Assembly (NCBI GenBank): GCA_030524475.1
Contig: JAUNGO010000016.1
Coordinates: 1-41,338 of the forward strand
DNA: 41,338 bases
Direction: 5' to 3'
DNA from: Eggerthellaceae bacterium
GTDB lineage: Bacteria > Actinomycetota > Coriobacteriia > Coriobacteriales > Eggerthellaceae
Positions within the stretch are counted from its first letter, which is position 1. Each line of letters starts with the position of its first letter. Positions 17,049 through 24,293 of the stretch are shown in pieces. The notes below the pieces were generated by a model. That model had not been told where the DNA came from. It worked only from the letters and a program-made list of their open reading frames with translations, and searched no databases. A program made the translations under genes and the position numbers.

Positions 17049-18554
17049 CTACTTCGCCAGCGCGTTCCAAAGGCTGATGTTCGCGTAGCTGCGCCAGGGT
17101 CGCCACTGTTCGGCGAGTTTGAGGCGCTCTGCGGGCGAGAGCTCGGGAAGCGCGTGCTTGATGCCCGCGTCCGTCTCCAAAAACGCGTCGGTGTAGCCCA
17201 TCGTGCGCATGGCGATGTAGTTTGCCGACCACGGGCCGATGCCCTTGACGGCAAGCAGCGTCTCCAGCTGGTCCGCTATGGGCAGGCTGCCGTCGAAGGT
17301 GAGCTCGCCTGCGTCCACCAGGCGCGCGATCTCGACTATGGCGCGCGAGCGCGACTTGATAACGCCCAGGGTGCCGAGTGCTTCCTCCGCGCTGGGCAGC
17401 GCCAGCACGTCGGACGCGGTGGGGAAGGCGCGCGCGAGGCCCTCGACGGGCGCCTCGACTGAGGCGCCATAGGCGTCCACAATTCTTGCCGCGAGCTTGT
17501 TCGCCGCGGCGAGCGTCACCTGCTGGCCGAGCACCGCCCGTGCGCACGTCTCGAACCCGTCGAAGCAGCCCGGCACGCGCGTTCCGGGAACGTAGGAGCC
17601 CGGCATTGCCGCGTCGAGCGTGCGGATGCCGTCGCCTACCGCCGCCGGGTCGCAGTCGAGGTCGAACTGGCGGCGAACCCTGGCGCAAACCTGCGACGTC
17701 ACGGGAAGCAGGCTCTCGGAAAGCGTGACCACGAGCGCGTTTTTGGCGGGATCGTCCTCGACCGCGATCCAGCCCGCGACCTCGACGCCCTTGTCGGTGC
17801 GTACCCGTACCGTGCGGGCGTAGGTGTCATCGCCCACCGCCTCTGCTCCTAGCAGGGCGCGCACGCGGAAGAAGTTGAGCAGCAAACCGAAGCGATACGG
17901 CGGCCGATACCCCAGGCGCACGGTGAACGTCCCGTGCGCCGCCGTGCCTTTTCCGCGCCGCTTTCGCAGGCTCGTCGGCGTGAGCCGATAGCGCTCTTTG
18001 AATACGTCGTTGAAGCGGCGCGTGCTGCCGAACCCCGCCGCTTTCGCCACGCGCGGTATGGAAAGGTCGCTGTCGGTCAGGAGCTGCTTCGCCAGATGCA
18101 GACGGCACGTTTGCAGATACTCGAGCGGCGTGACGCGGTATTCCTCCATGAAGGCGCGGCGAAGGTGTCGGTCGGTGTAGCCGAGCTTGGCCGCGAGCCG
18201 CGACATGCTGATGTTCTCGGTGCACCGCTCGTGCAAAAGCTTCGCGGCGCGCCTCGCCAGGCTCGCCTTCGCGTCCACCGGTGCCATGCCTGGCGCGATT
18301 TCCGGGCGGCAGACGAGGCAGGGGCGATACCCCGCGCGCTCCGCCTCGGCGGCCGTGGCGAAAAACGTGCAGTTCTCAAGCTTGGGCTTGTAGGGGCAAA
18401 CCGGGCGGCAGTATATGCCCGTGGACGAGACGCCCACAAAGATTTGCCCGTCGAAGCGCGGGTCTTTGGTCTTGAACGCCTTGCAGGCGGTCTCTTTGTC
18501 GAGGGCGGAGAAGGAGGGCGGTTCTGCGCCCGCCCCTTTCGCGCGGCCCGTCAC
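17049..18554 (-). CDS. alkA: AlkA-type bifunctional protein: Ada-like zinc/AraC regulator fused to 3-methyladenine DNA glycosylase
   Basis: With GTG 18554 as start the product has 501 residues and overlaps the ogt stop by four bases (GTGA). It has four parts. The Ada zinc domain has Cys49, Cys53, Cys79 and Cys82; Cys49 in GIYCRPVCP is the expected methyl-phosphotriester acceptor. The AraC helix-turn-helix includes [19 protein letters not shown] and [20 protein letters not shown]. An AlkA N-terminal domain follows, then HhH-GPD glycosylase with GIGPW (438-442) and probable catalytic Asp462 in LETDAGI. It excises alkylated purines and senses methylated phosphates, and should activate the ogt-alkA unit. 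Confidence 0.93.
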   Translation of the reverse strand: MTGRAKGAGAEPPSFSALDKETACKAFKTKDPRFDGQIFVGVSSTGIYCRPVCPYKPKLENCTFFATAAEAERAGYRPCLVCRPEIAPGMAPVDAKASLARRAAKLLHERCTENISMSRLAAKLGYTDRHLRRAFMEEYRVTPLEYLQTCRLHLAKQLLTDSDLSIPRVAKAAGFGSTRRFNDVFKERYRLTPTSLRKRRGKGTAAHGTFTVRLGYRPPYRFGLLLNFFRVRALLGAEAVGDDTYARTVRVRTDKGVEVAGWIAVEDDPAKNALVVTLSESLLPVTSQVCARVRRQFDLDCDPAAVGDGIRTLDAAMPGSYVPGTRVPGCFDGFETCARAVLGQQVTLAAANKLAARIVDAYGASVEAPVEGLARAFPTASDVLALPSAEEALGTLGVIKSRSRAIVEIARLVDAGELTFDGSLPIADQLETLLAVKGIGPWSANYIAMRTMGYTDAFLETDAGIKHALPELSPAERLKLAEQWRPWRSYANISLWNALAK

Positions 18555-19105
18555 AGCGCCGTGCCCTTCTTGGGGCGGAAAAGGCCTTCCATCGGCACGC
18601 CTTCGTGTTCCAAAAGCCACGTTTTGCGGTCGAGGCCGCCGGCATACCCGGTGAGGCTGCCCGACGCACCTACCACGCGGTGGCACGGTATGATGATGCT
18701 CACGGGGTTGTGCCCGACGGCGCCCCCGACGGCGATGCTCGCCACACGCTTGCCCGTTTTCGCCTCCAAGCTCTTCGCGATGCTCCCGTAGGTTGTCGTT
18801 TGCCCGAAGGGTATGGCAACAAGCTCGCGCCAAACGGCTTTCTGGAAGTCGCTCCCATGGGGGTTAAGCGCCAGGCCGTCAAGCGGCGGGTTCTTCCCCG
18901 CGAAGTAGTCGTCGAGCCACGCTTTGGCCGCCGCCAGGTTCTCCGTCTCGCCGAACGCGTCGAGCGCATCGGGCGCGGCTCCCTTCGCGAGGGGCATGCC
19001 GAAGTACTTCTGCCCCTCCAGCCAAAGCCCGCATATTCCCACACCGTCGTCGCATACGGTGAGCTCGCCTACGGGCGAGTCGTATTTCATGCAAGTGTAT
19101 GACAT
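18551..19105 (-). CDS. ogt: Methylated-DNA--protein-cysteine methyltransferase
   Basis: The 184-residue suicide methyltransferase removes O6-methyl from guanine onto Cys141 in the active-site motif PCHRV. The helix-turn-helix region PFGQTTTYGSIAKSLEAK (about 99-116) inserts into the DNA minor groove and carries the Tyr and Arg finger area (GKRVASIA). The N-terminal beta domain begins KYDSPVGELTVCDDGVG. The start is ATG 19105 with AAGGCGG upstream. It is the first gene of a two-gene alkylation-repair operon with alkA: together they supply the parts of Ada plus AlkA, split differently. Confidence 0.95.
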   Translation of the reverse strand: MSYTCMKYDSPVGELTVCDDGVGICGLWLEGQKYFGMPLAKGAAPDALDAFGETENLAAAKAWLDDYFAGKNPPLDGLALNPHGSDFQKAVWRELVAIPFGQTTTYGSIAKSLEAKTGKRVASIAVGGAVGHNPVSIIIPCHRVVGASGSLTGYAGGLDRKTWLLEHEGVPMEGLFRPKKGTAL

Positions 19106-19426
19106 TTGCTGCCGCCTTTCGTAAAATCGCTGCGTCTCATTCTAGCGTCGGTCGACGCAAAATTCAGCTGGATTCGGACTTGCATATGACGGCGCAACGA
19201 CGTAACAGGTACCGAAGGAGTGTTGCGAACATACGCTTTGCTGAGAGTCGGCTGCACGTCTGGCGTCTCGCGTGGGGCTTTGCTGGATGCTGCTCGATGA
19301 GGTCACGGCGTCGCTCGGCGCGGAGCGAACTCGGCAAACAGCGTAATGGCGAGCGATGCGGAAAGGGCGGCGCTCGTCTTGTCGACGGGCGTCGCCCTTG
19401 TTCGCGCCGCTGGCTGAAAGCGCCTC
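19106..19426. other. Gene-free region with a possible eroded ABC ATPase fragment
   Basis: No gene is supported in these 321 bases. On the plus strand around 19260-19345 a short frame reads MLLDEVTASLGAERT before a stop. This resembles the Walker B/D-loop of an ABC ATPase (LLDEATASLD), preceded by residues that could be a worn signature helix. It has no start, Walker A or plausible length, so at best it is a relic. Confidence 0.3.
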
Positions 19427-20275
19427 TTACTTTTGGCCCTCCACATCAGGGTGCCACTGGGCAAACTGGGCAAGCTGCGCGTCCGTGCGGTGGTAGATGG
19501 GGTCGTTTTTGTCAAGCGCAGCGATGGCGGCCATGTCCCCGTCCGTAAGCTCGAAGTCGAAGACGTCGATGTTTTCGGCGATATGCGCGGGCGTCTTGGA
19601 GCCTGGGATCACGATGTTTCCCTGCTGAACGTGCCAACGCATGATGACCTGGGCGGCGGACTTGCCGTACTTCATGGCAAGCTCCGCCACGACGGGCTCG
19701 GCCATGATGGAGCCGTTGCCGCGCCCGCCGAGCGGGAACCACGCCTGCAGCGCGATGTCGTGCTTAGCGAGCGTGCGCTTAAGCGCGGTTTGCGGGAAGT
19801 AGGGGTGGCACTCCACCTGGATGAGGGCCGGGGCGACCTCGCAGTGCGCCAGCACGTCTTCGATCTCCGCCTCGTTGAAGTTTGAGATGCCGATGGCGCG
19901 AAGCTTGCCAGCCGCATAGGCCGCCTCGAGCTTCTGGTAGCCGGCGAGGTAGTCGCCCGCAGGCTGGTGCAGGATCATGAGGTCGATGTAGTCGGTGCCC
20001 AGGCGCTCGAGGGTCTCGTCCACGGCGGTCGTCGACTCGTAGAAGCACGGCCAGAGCTTGGTCTCAAGGAAAATTTCCTCGCGGGCGCGGCTTGATGCCT
20101 TCATGCCGCGGCCGACGGCGCGCTCGTTGACGTAGGCGTTGGCGGTGTCGATGAGCTCGTAGCCGCTTGCAAGCGCAGACGTGACGGCCGCCTCGGCGTC
20201 GTCGGGCTCAAGCAAGTAGGTGCCCAGGCCCAGCTGCGGCATCTTCACGCCGTTGTTCAAGGTGATGTAGTTCAT
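19427..20275 (-). CDS. Aldo/keto reductase (AKR superfamily)
   Basis: The 282-residue TIM-barrel NADPH-dependent reductase of small carbonyl compounds has the catalytic tetrad Asp43 and Tyr48 (LIDTANAY), Lys73 (LETKLW) and His103 (LHQP). Start ATG 20275 has AAGGAG nine bases upstream. Strands such as RAIGISNFNEAEIEDVL and IVIPGSKTPAHIAEN are those of the 2,5-diketo-gluconate/glyoxal reductase group. A LysR gene is transcribed divergently and probably controls it. The protein is related to, but clearly distinct from, the AKR at 22553-23452. The physiological substrate is unknown. Confidence 0.93.
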   Translation of the reverse strand: MNYITLNNGVKMPQLGLGTYLLEPDDAEAAVTSALASGYELIDTANAYVNERAVGRGMKASSRAREEIFLETKLWPCFYESTTAVDETLERLGTDYIDLMILHQPAGDYLAGYQKLEAAYAAGKLRAIGISNFNEAEIEDVLAHCEVAPALIQVECHPYFPQTALKRTLAKHDIALQAWFPLGGRGNGSIMAEPVVAELAMKYGKSAAQVIMRWHVQQGNIVIPGSKTPAHIAENIDVFDFELTDGDMAAIAALDKNDPIYHRTDAQLAQFAQWHPDVEGQK

Positions 20276-20401
20276 GTGATTCTCCTTTCGTAAAACGCAA
20301 CGCTAGTTTTGCGATGTATCTTGTACTTTAGGCGTTAAAACTGGATGATTGCCCTAGAGAGTTTGTAATCTGTGTTTCAAAATATGAAAGGTACGTGTCG
20401 C

Positions 20402-21235
20402 ATGAACCTCACGGAACTCGAACAGCTGGCGGCAATGGATGAGCTCGGCTCCTTCTCGGAGGTTGCCCGGCGCTTCTTCGTCTCAACGCCCACGGTGACC
20501 CGCAACATGGCGCGCGTGGAGAAATACTACGGGGTCGAGCTTTTTTCGCGCGGCAAAAACCGTGTGGACCTCACCGAGGCGGGACGGCTTGCGGCGGTTG
20601 GAGCCCAGCGTATCTTGCGCGAGCTTGAGGCTTCCGTGGCGGAAGTTCGCGCTTATGACCGGAATTTGCGCACCATCGACGTCGTTTCCTGTGCCCCGGC
20701 GCCGCTCTGGGTGCTGACGCCGCGCGTGTCGCGCCTGTATCCCCACATGGGCATGACAAGCCGTGTGGCGAGCCTTGCGCAGACCGAGGAGGCGTTGGTT
20801 GCCGGCTCGTGCGACGTCGCGGTGCTCCCTCGCCCCGCAGGGGAGGCATCCTCCTGCGCCAAGCTCATGGACGAGCACCTCTTTCTCTGCGTCCCTCCCG
20901 ACCACGCGCTTGCGAAGCGCAAAAGCGTGACGCTCGCCGAGATCAACGGCTTCAACTTCCTCCTCGGCTCCGACCTGGGTTTTTGGAACGACGTGGTGAG
21001 AAGGCGGCTGCCCGCCTCACGCTTCCTCGTGCAGGGCGACGAGTTCGCGCTCTCCGAGCTTATCCGCACGTCGAGCTTGCCGTGCTTCACCACCGACGTG
21101 GCGCTTGAGAGCCGCTACCGCGACGCCGACGAGGGACGTGTCAGCGTTCCCATCGAGGATGCTGAGGTCAACGTAACGTTCTACCTTGTTGCCACGGAAC
21201 GCGGCGCGAAAAAGGCGGCGTGCCTCTTTGCTTGA
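20402..21235 (+). CDS. LysR family transcriptional regulator
   Basis: With ATG 20402 the product has 277 residues and begins MNLTELEQLAAMDELGSFSE, the normal LysR helix-turn-helix start; GAAAGGT lies upstream. An in-frame GTG at 20372 would add ten residues and is less likely. The recognition region is VARRFFVSTPTVTRNMARVE, with the co-inducer domain from about residue 90 (TIDVVSCAPAPLWVLTP). It is divergent from the AKR gene across 126 bp and should regulate it. The downstream side runs directly into gene debris (21262-21440). Confidence 0.9.
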   Translation: MNLTELEQLAAMDELGSFSEVARRFFVSTPTVTRNMARVEKYYGVELFSRGKNRVDLTEAGRLAAVGAQRILRELEASVAEVRAYDRNLRTIDVVSCAPAPLWVLTPRVSRLYPHMGMTSRVASLAQTEEALVAGSCDVAVLPRPAGEASSCAKLMDEHLFLCVPPDHALAKRKSVTLAEINGFNFLLGSDLGFWNDVVRRRLPASRFLVQGDEFALSELIRTSSLPCFTTDVALESRYRDADEGRVSVPIEDAEVNVTFYLVATERGAKKAACLFA

Positions 21236-21261
21236 GCGCCCTCCGGCATGGCACGACAGCC

Positions 21262-21339
21262 GAAAGCGCAGCAGGTGCTGGGGGCGTGTTACCCGCGTCG
21301 AAGTATGCGGTCTGGCATTTCAATCCCGCGTATTGCTGA
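21262..21339 (+). pseudogene. Fragment of a second PD-(D/E)XK/winged-helix ATPase gene
   Basis: Translated, this piece reads AESAAGAGG...PASKYAVWHF and matches the intact ATPase at 24294-25718 in its EKSAPLGGG-PASKHAVWHF segment. At DNA level 21292-21323 matches 25185-25216 at 31 of 32 bases. Homology stops at 21323 and a stop codon follows at 21337-21339. Nothing else of the gene is left: the upstream side merges into the LysR tail and the downstream side into the truncated hipA. It is a remnant left by deletion. Confidence 0.7.
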
Positions 21340-21440
21340 ACGGTATGCTCGTCAAAGGAGAAGCGGGCTCCGTTGCGTGTCCTGCGAAGGGTGCCGATGC
21401 GCTTTCCGGAGAGATAGACGGACAGATTGGCGCTAGACAT
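21324..21440 (-). pseudogene. hipA: Truncated hipA: only the N-terminal 39 codons remain
   Basis: ATG 21440 overlaps the hipB stop by eight bases, a normal hipBA arrangement. The first 39 residues fit the HipA N-terminal domain: LSVYLSGKRIGTLRRTRNGA then FSFDEHTVQQYAG. Full HipA kinases have about 400-440 residues with the ATP-binding core further on, and all of that is missing. At 21324 the homology ends where the ATPase fragment on the other strand begins, so the reading frame continues only as antisense of that fragment. No kinase toxin can be made. Confidence 0.75.
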
Positions 21441-21714
21441 GGGAGTTCCCCTTGTGCGGAGAGTTGGGCGGTGCGGGCACGACTTGGTCGGACTTGGGCA
21501 GAACAATGATTCTCAAGCCGAGGAACTGAAGGGCCTTTTCCAGCGTTGTCGTCGAGACCCCCTTGCCGTTTTCGAGGGCGGAGAGCGTGGCGTGGGAAAC
21601 GCCGATGACGTCTGCGTAATCCGCTTGGCTGATGCCCTTCTCCTTGCGCACGCGCTTGAGGTGCGCCCCGAGCTGCTCGATGTTGTAGATGTTCTGCACG
21701 ACGCATTCCTTCAT
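21433..21714 (-). CDS. hipB: HipB-like XRE-family antitoxin/repressor (orphaned)
   Basis: From ATG 21714 the product has 93 residues, with an XRE helix-turn-helix at about 14-68: LGAHLKRVRKEKGISQADYA, VIGVSHATLSALENGKGVS, then LEKALQFLGLRIIVLP, the dimer strand typical of HipB. The C-terminal tail is Pro-rich. A TTG at 21756 is an alternative start; neither has a clear ribosome site. An operator overlaps the ATG start. Its partner hipA survives only as a stub, so the protein should act now, if at all, as a plain repressor of its own promoter. Confidence 0.82.
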   Translation of the reverse strand: MKECVVQNIYNIEQLGAHLKRVRKEKGISQADYADVIGVSHATLSALENGKGVSTTTLEKALQFLGLRIIVLPKSDQVVPAPPNSPHKGNSHV

Positions 21715-21768
21715 ATCAAGATTTTTTGATAAAAACTTCTCGGATAAGAATATCAAAAAAATTTGATA
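21714..21768. promoter_or_regulatory. Pair of hip-type operators before hipB
   Basis: Two 18-bp dyads share identical arms and spacing: TATCAA-N6-TTGATA at 21714-21731 and at 21751-21768, with centres 37 bp apart. Classic hip operators are TATCC-N8-GGATA, so the half-site core TATC is shared but the spacing differs. The first copy touches the ATG start codon at 21714. Binding by the adjacent HipB is inferred. Confidence 0.65.
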
Positions 21769-21963
21769 TTTGATTAGGAAATAAGAAATGTCAAAAATAA
21801 TTGATCAACTTGCCGGTCATGCGCCGGTAGGCTTGCTCCGTCGTGACTTCCCATCGACGGCGATGTCGAGCCGATCGCGACTTTGCCTACGCTAACTATC
21901 CGTTTTGCCCGCATGCGTTTTCAATAGGCAGAACGCCAGAATGCTTAGTGCGTCATTGGGGCG

Positions 21964-22452
21964 TTAGGCGCTCGCCTCGTCGCTGGGCAGCAGGTTGCTG
22001 ACGTACTCGGTGCGCCCGGCCAGCACGTCGTCGTAGAAGCCCTGCTTCCAATCGATGTAGTCGACGCTGCCCTCAAGCTCGGCGATCTGCTCGATAAGGC
22101 GCGCCCGCTTCTCGGCCAGCATCACCTTGCGCTCGGGGATGGAGCGCTTCCCCTGCAGGCAAAGCGCCAGGTACTCGCGCATCTCCTCGATGCTCATGCC
22201 GCACTTCTTCAGGCAAACGAGGCTTTTCACCCACTCCACGTCGTGTCGATCGAACACGCGGCGGTTGTTCTTGTCGCGCTTCACGTTGGGCACGAGCCCT
22301 TGGTTGCAGTAGAACTTCAGCGTTTGGTAGGTCATGTCGGCCTCACGGCAGACCTGCATCATGGTGAACAGCTCGGTGGTTGACTTCTCGCGCCGCCGAG
22401 CTCGCCCGCTGGCGCCTGCGCTTACGCCCGCTTCCGCAGTTGCCTTCGCCAT
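21964..22452 (-). CDS. MerR family transcriptional regulator
   Basis: The protein has 162 residues from ATG 22452, with GTGGAGGGA upstream. After a 25-residue Ala/Arg-rich lead comes the MerR winged helix, MMQVCREADMTYQTLKFYCN and KNNRRVFDRHDVEWVKSLVC, then the helical linker CGMSIEEMREYLALC and a coiled-coil helix (RKVMLAEKRARLIEQIAELE) for dimerisation. The short C-terminus ends GFYDDVLAGRTEYVSNLLP and lacks a Cys-rich metal loop, so it is more like BmrR/NolA-type sensors of organic or redox signals. It faces an AKR/Tat-flavodoxin operon across a classic MerR promoter and should activate it. Confidence 0.92.
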   Translation of the reverse strand: MAKATAEAGVSAGASGRARRREKSTTELFTMMQVCREADMTYQTLKFYCNQGLVPNVKRDKNNRRVFDRHDVEWVKSLVCLKKCGMSIEEMREYLALCLQGKRSIPERKVMLAEKRARLIEQIAELEGSVDYIDWKQGFYDDVLAGRTEYVSNLLPSDEASA

Positions 22453-22479
22453 ATTCCCTCCACATTTCGAAAAAAGCGT

Positions 22480-22510
22480 TTGACCGATAGTTGCTATCGG
22501 TTGTTATAAC
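22480..22510 (+). promoter_or_regulatory. MerR-type promoter with 19-bp spacer and dyad operator
   Basis: TTGACC (22480-22485) and TATAAC (22505-22510) are separated by 19 bp. The spacer region is filled by a perfect dyad, ACCGATAG-TTG-CTATCGGT (22483-22501). An over-long spacer with an 8-3-8 dyad is the hallmark of promoters that MerR proteins untwist to activate. It drives the aldo/keto reductase at 22553. Confidence 0.85.
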
Positions 22511-22552
22511 CCCATTCGTCAGAGAAAGCAAGGTGCTTGAAAGGATGCGAAC

Positions 22553-23452
22553 ATGGCAAACGACATGATGTACGTCACGCTCTCCAACGGCGTGAAGATG
22601 CCCCAGCTCGGCTACGGCGTGTACCAGGTGACCCAAGACGAGTGCGAGCGTTGCGTGGCCGATGCGCTGGCGGTGGGTTACCGCCATATCGACACGGCGC
22701 AGAGCTACTTCAACGAGGAGCAGGTGGGTGCAGCCGTCGCGAAGTCGGGCGTCGACCGCAGCGAGATTTTCCTCACGACGAAGGTATGGCTTGAGCACTA
22801 CGGCGAAGGGGCCACGCGCGCGTCGGTCGAGGAATCGCTGCGCAAGCTCAAGACCGACTACCTCGACCTGGTGTTGCTGCACCAGCCCTTCGGCGACGCG
22901 TACGGCGCGTGGCGCGACCTAGTGGGGCTCTACAAGGAAGGCAAGGTGCGCGCCATCGGCATCTCGAACTTCTACGTTGACCGCATGGTCGAGTTCTGCG
23001 AGTTCAACGACGTGCTGCCCATGGTCAACCAGATGGAGCGCCACCCGTTCAACCAGAACACCGAGCTTCAGGAGTGGGAGGAGAAGTACGGCATTGTGCC
23101 CGAGGCGTGGGCGCCGTTCGGCGAGGGTCGCGGCGGCCTGTTCGAGAACCCGGTGCTCGCACAGATCGGCGCGGCGCACGGCAAGTCGACCGCGCAGGTC
23201 ATGCTGCGATGGAACCTGCAGCGCGGCGTGGTGGTAATCCCGAAGTCGGTGCACCGCGAGCGCATGGAGCAAAACCTCGACGTGTTCGACTTCGAGCTGA
23301 CGGTCGACGAGATGGCGCGTATTGCCGCCCTCGACACGAAGACCTCGAACTTCTTCAGCCACACCGACCCCAAGATGGTGCAGTGGTTCGCCCAAATCGT
23401 CGAGGAGCGCAAAACCAACCACGACTGCCGCAAAGACCGCAAGAACTGGTAA
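22553..23452 (+). CDS. Aldo/keto reductase under MerR control
   Basis: The 299-residue NADPH-type reductase has tetrad Asp47 and Tyr52 (HIDTAQSY), Lys77 (LTTKVW) and His110 (LHQP). ATG 22553 has AAAGGA upstream. Its barrel strand RAIGISNFYVDRMVEF and cofactor loop VVVIPKSVHRERMEQN are canonical. Compared with the reductase at 19427-20275 it is 17 residues longer, ending in a Lys/Arg-rich tail (NHDCRKDRKNW). It is the first gene of an operon with a Tat-exported flavodoxin 26 bases downstream. Detoxification of reactive carbonyls under an inducible MerR switch is inferred. Confidence 0.93.
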   Translation: MANDMMYVTLSNGVKMPQLGYGVYQVTQDECERCVADALAVGYRHIDTAQSYFNEEQVGAAVAKSGVDRSEIFLTTKVWLEHYGEGATRASVEESLRKLKTDYLDLVLLHQPFGDAYGAWRDLVGLYKEGKVRAIGISNFYVDRMVEFCEFNDVLPMVNQMERHPFNQNTELQEWEEKYGIVPEAWAPFGEGRGGLFENPVLAQIGAAHGKSTAQVMLRWNLQRGVVVIPKSVHRERMEQNLDVFDFELTVDEMARIAALDTKTSNFFSHTDPKMVQWFAQIVEERKTNHDCRKDRKNW

Positions 23453-23478
23453 GCGCGAGGCTAGAGCAGGTGAATATT

Positions 23479-24177
23479 ATGGCGAAACGGATTTGCACGA
23501 GAAGAGATTATTTGAAGATGGGGGCTGTGGCGAGTGCTGCGCTTGTTGCGGGTGGCGCGTTTTCCGCATGCTCGTCGAGTGCGGCGAACACGCAGTCTGC
23601 GGCTGAGGAGCAAAGCGAAGGGCAGGAAGGGTCGGCGTCGTCTGAAGCTACAGCGCAACAAGACCCGGCGACGCCGCCTCAACCCGTCTCCGGCAAAGTG
23701 CTTGTGGCGTACTATTCGGCTCAGGGTCACACGCGTGCTGTGGCAGAGCGCATTGCCGCTCAAACGGGCGGCGACCTTTTTGAGATCGTTCCTACTCAGC
23801 CGTATTCCGACGCCGATCTGAACTGGCGCGACGAGGATAGCCGCGTGTCGCGCGAGCACGACGACCAAAGCCTGCGTGACATCGCGTTGGCGCAAATCAC
23901 GCCTGCGGGCTTTGAAGAGTATGAAACCGTTTTTGTGGGCTATCCCATTTGGTGGCAGATGGCGGCGTGGCCGGTGAATCGCTTTGTGAGCGAAAACAGC
24001 TTCGTGCGCAAAACCGTTGTTCCGTTTTGCACGTCGCAATCGTCCTCGATGGGTTCGACGCGCCAAACTCTCGAGCAGCTTGCGGGCTCGGGCGAATGGC
24101 TCGACGGCCAGCGTTTTGGGGAGAGCCCGCAAGACGGCGTGGTAGAGGAGTGGGTCGACGCGCTTTCGCTGCCATAA
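23479..24177 (+). CDS. Tat-exported flavodoxin lipoprotein
   Basis: The protein has 232 residues. The N-terminus carries a twin-arginine motif, TRRDYLKMG (residues 8-16), a hydrophobic core and a lipobox-like GAFSAC, then an acidic Ser/Gln/Glu linker to about residue 70. The flavodoxin domain follows: VAYYSAQGHTRAVAERIA (FMN phosphate loop), ADLNWRDEDSRVSREH, and VGYPIWWQMAAWPVNRF with the flavin-stacking aromatics. Tat export fits a protein folded around FMN before leaving the cell. Membrane-anchored outside, it could pass electrons between quinone-linked and extracytoplasmic reductases. It probably shares the MerR promoter with the preceding AKR. Confidence 0.9.
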   Translation: MAKRICTRRDYLKMGAVASAALVAGGAFSACSSSAANTQSAAEEQSEGQEGSASSEATAQQDPATPPQPVSGKVLVAYYSAQGHTRAVAERIAAQTGGDLFEIVPTQPYSDADLNWRDEDSRVSREHDDQSLRDIALAQITPAGFEEYETVFVGYPIWWQMAAWPVNRFVSENSFVRKTVVPFCTSQSSSMGSTRQTLEQLAGSGEWLDGQRFGESPQDGVVEEWVDALSLP

Positions 24178-24238
24178 GGCAAGCACGGGCGGATGGCGTG
24201 CCGCGCGATGTTTTCTTCCGCGAAATTCGCCGTTTACA

Positions 24239-24269
24239 CGTACTCTTGAGTACGGTAATCAAGAGTACG
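24239..24269. promoter_or_regulatory. Palindromic operator with three GTACTC half-sites before the ATPase
   Basis: CGTACTCTTGA (24239-24249) and TCAAGAGTACG (24259-24269) are perfect 11-bp inverted arms with a 9-nt spacer. Inside, GTACTC-TT-GAGTAC (24240-24253) is a second perfect dyad, giving three half-sites. A TTATAT (24272-24277) could be the -10. Autoregulation by the ATPase's own winged helix is possible. Confidence 0.55.
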
Positions 24270-24293
24270 AGTTATATGCGGATAGGAGACCCT

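Noticed and set aside
21787..21890. Minus-strand frame ending VTTEQAYRRMTGKLINYF
   Set aside because: About 31 codons after a stop, with no start. It might be the tail of a lost gene (a transposase was considered), but nothing supports a family.
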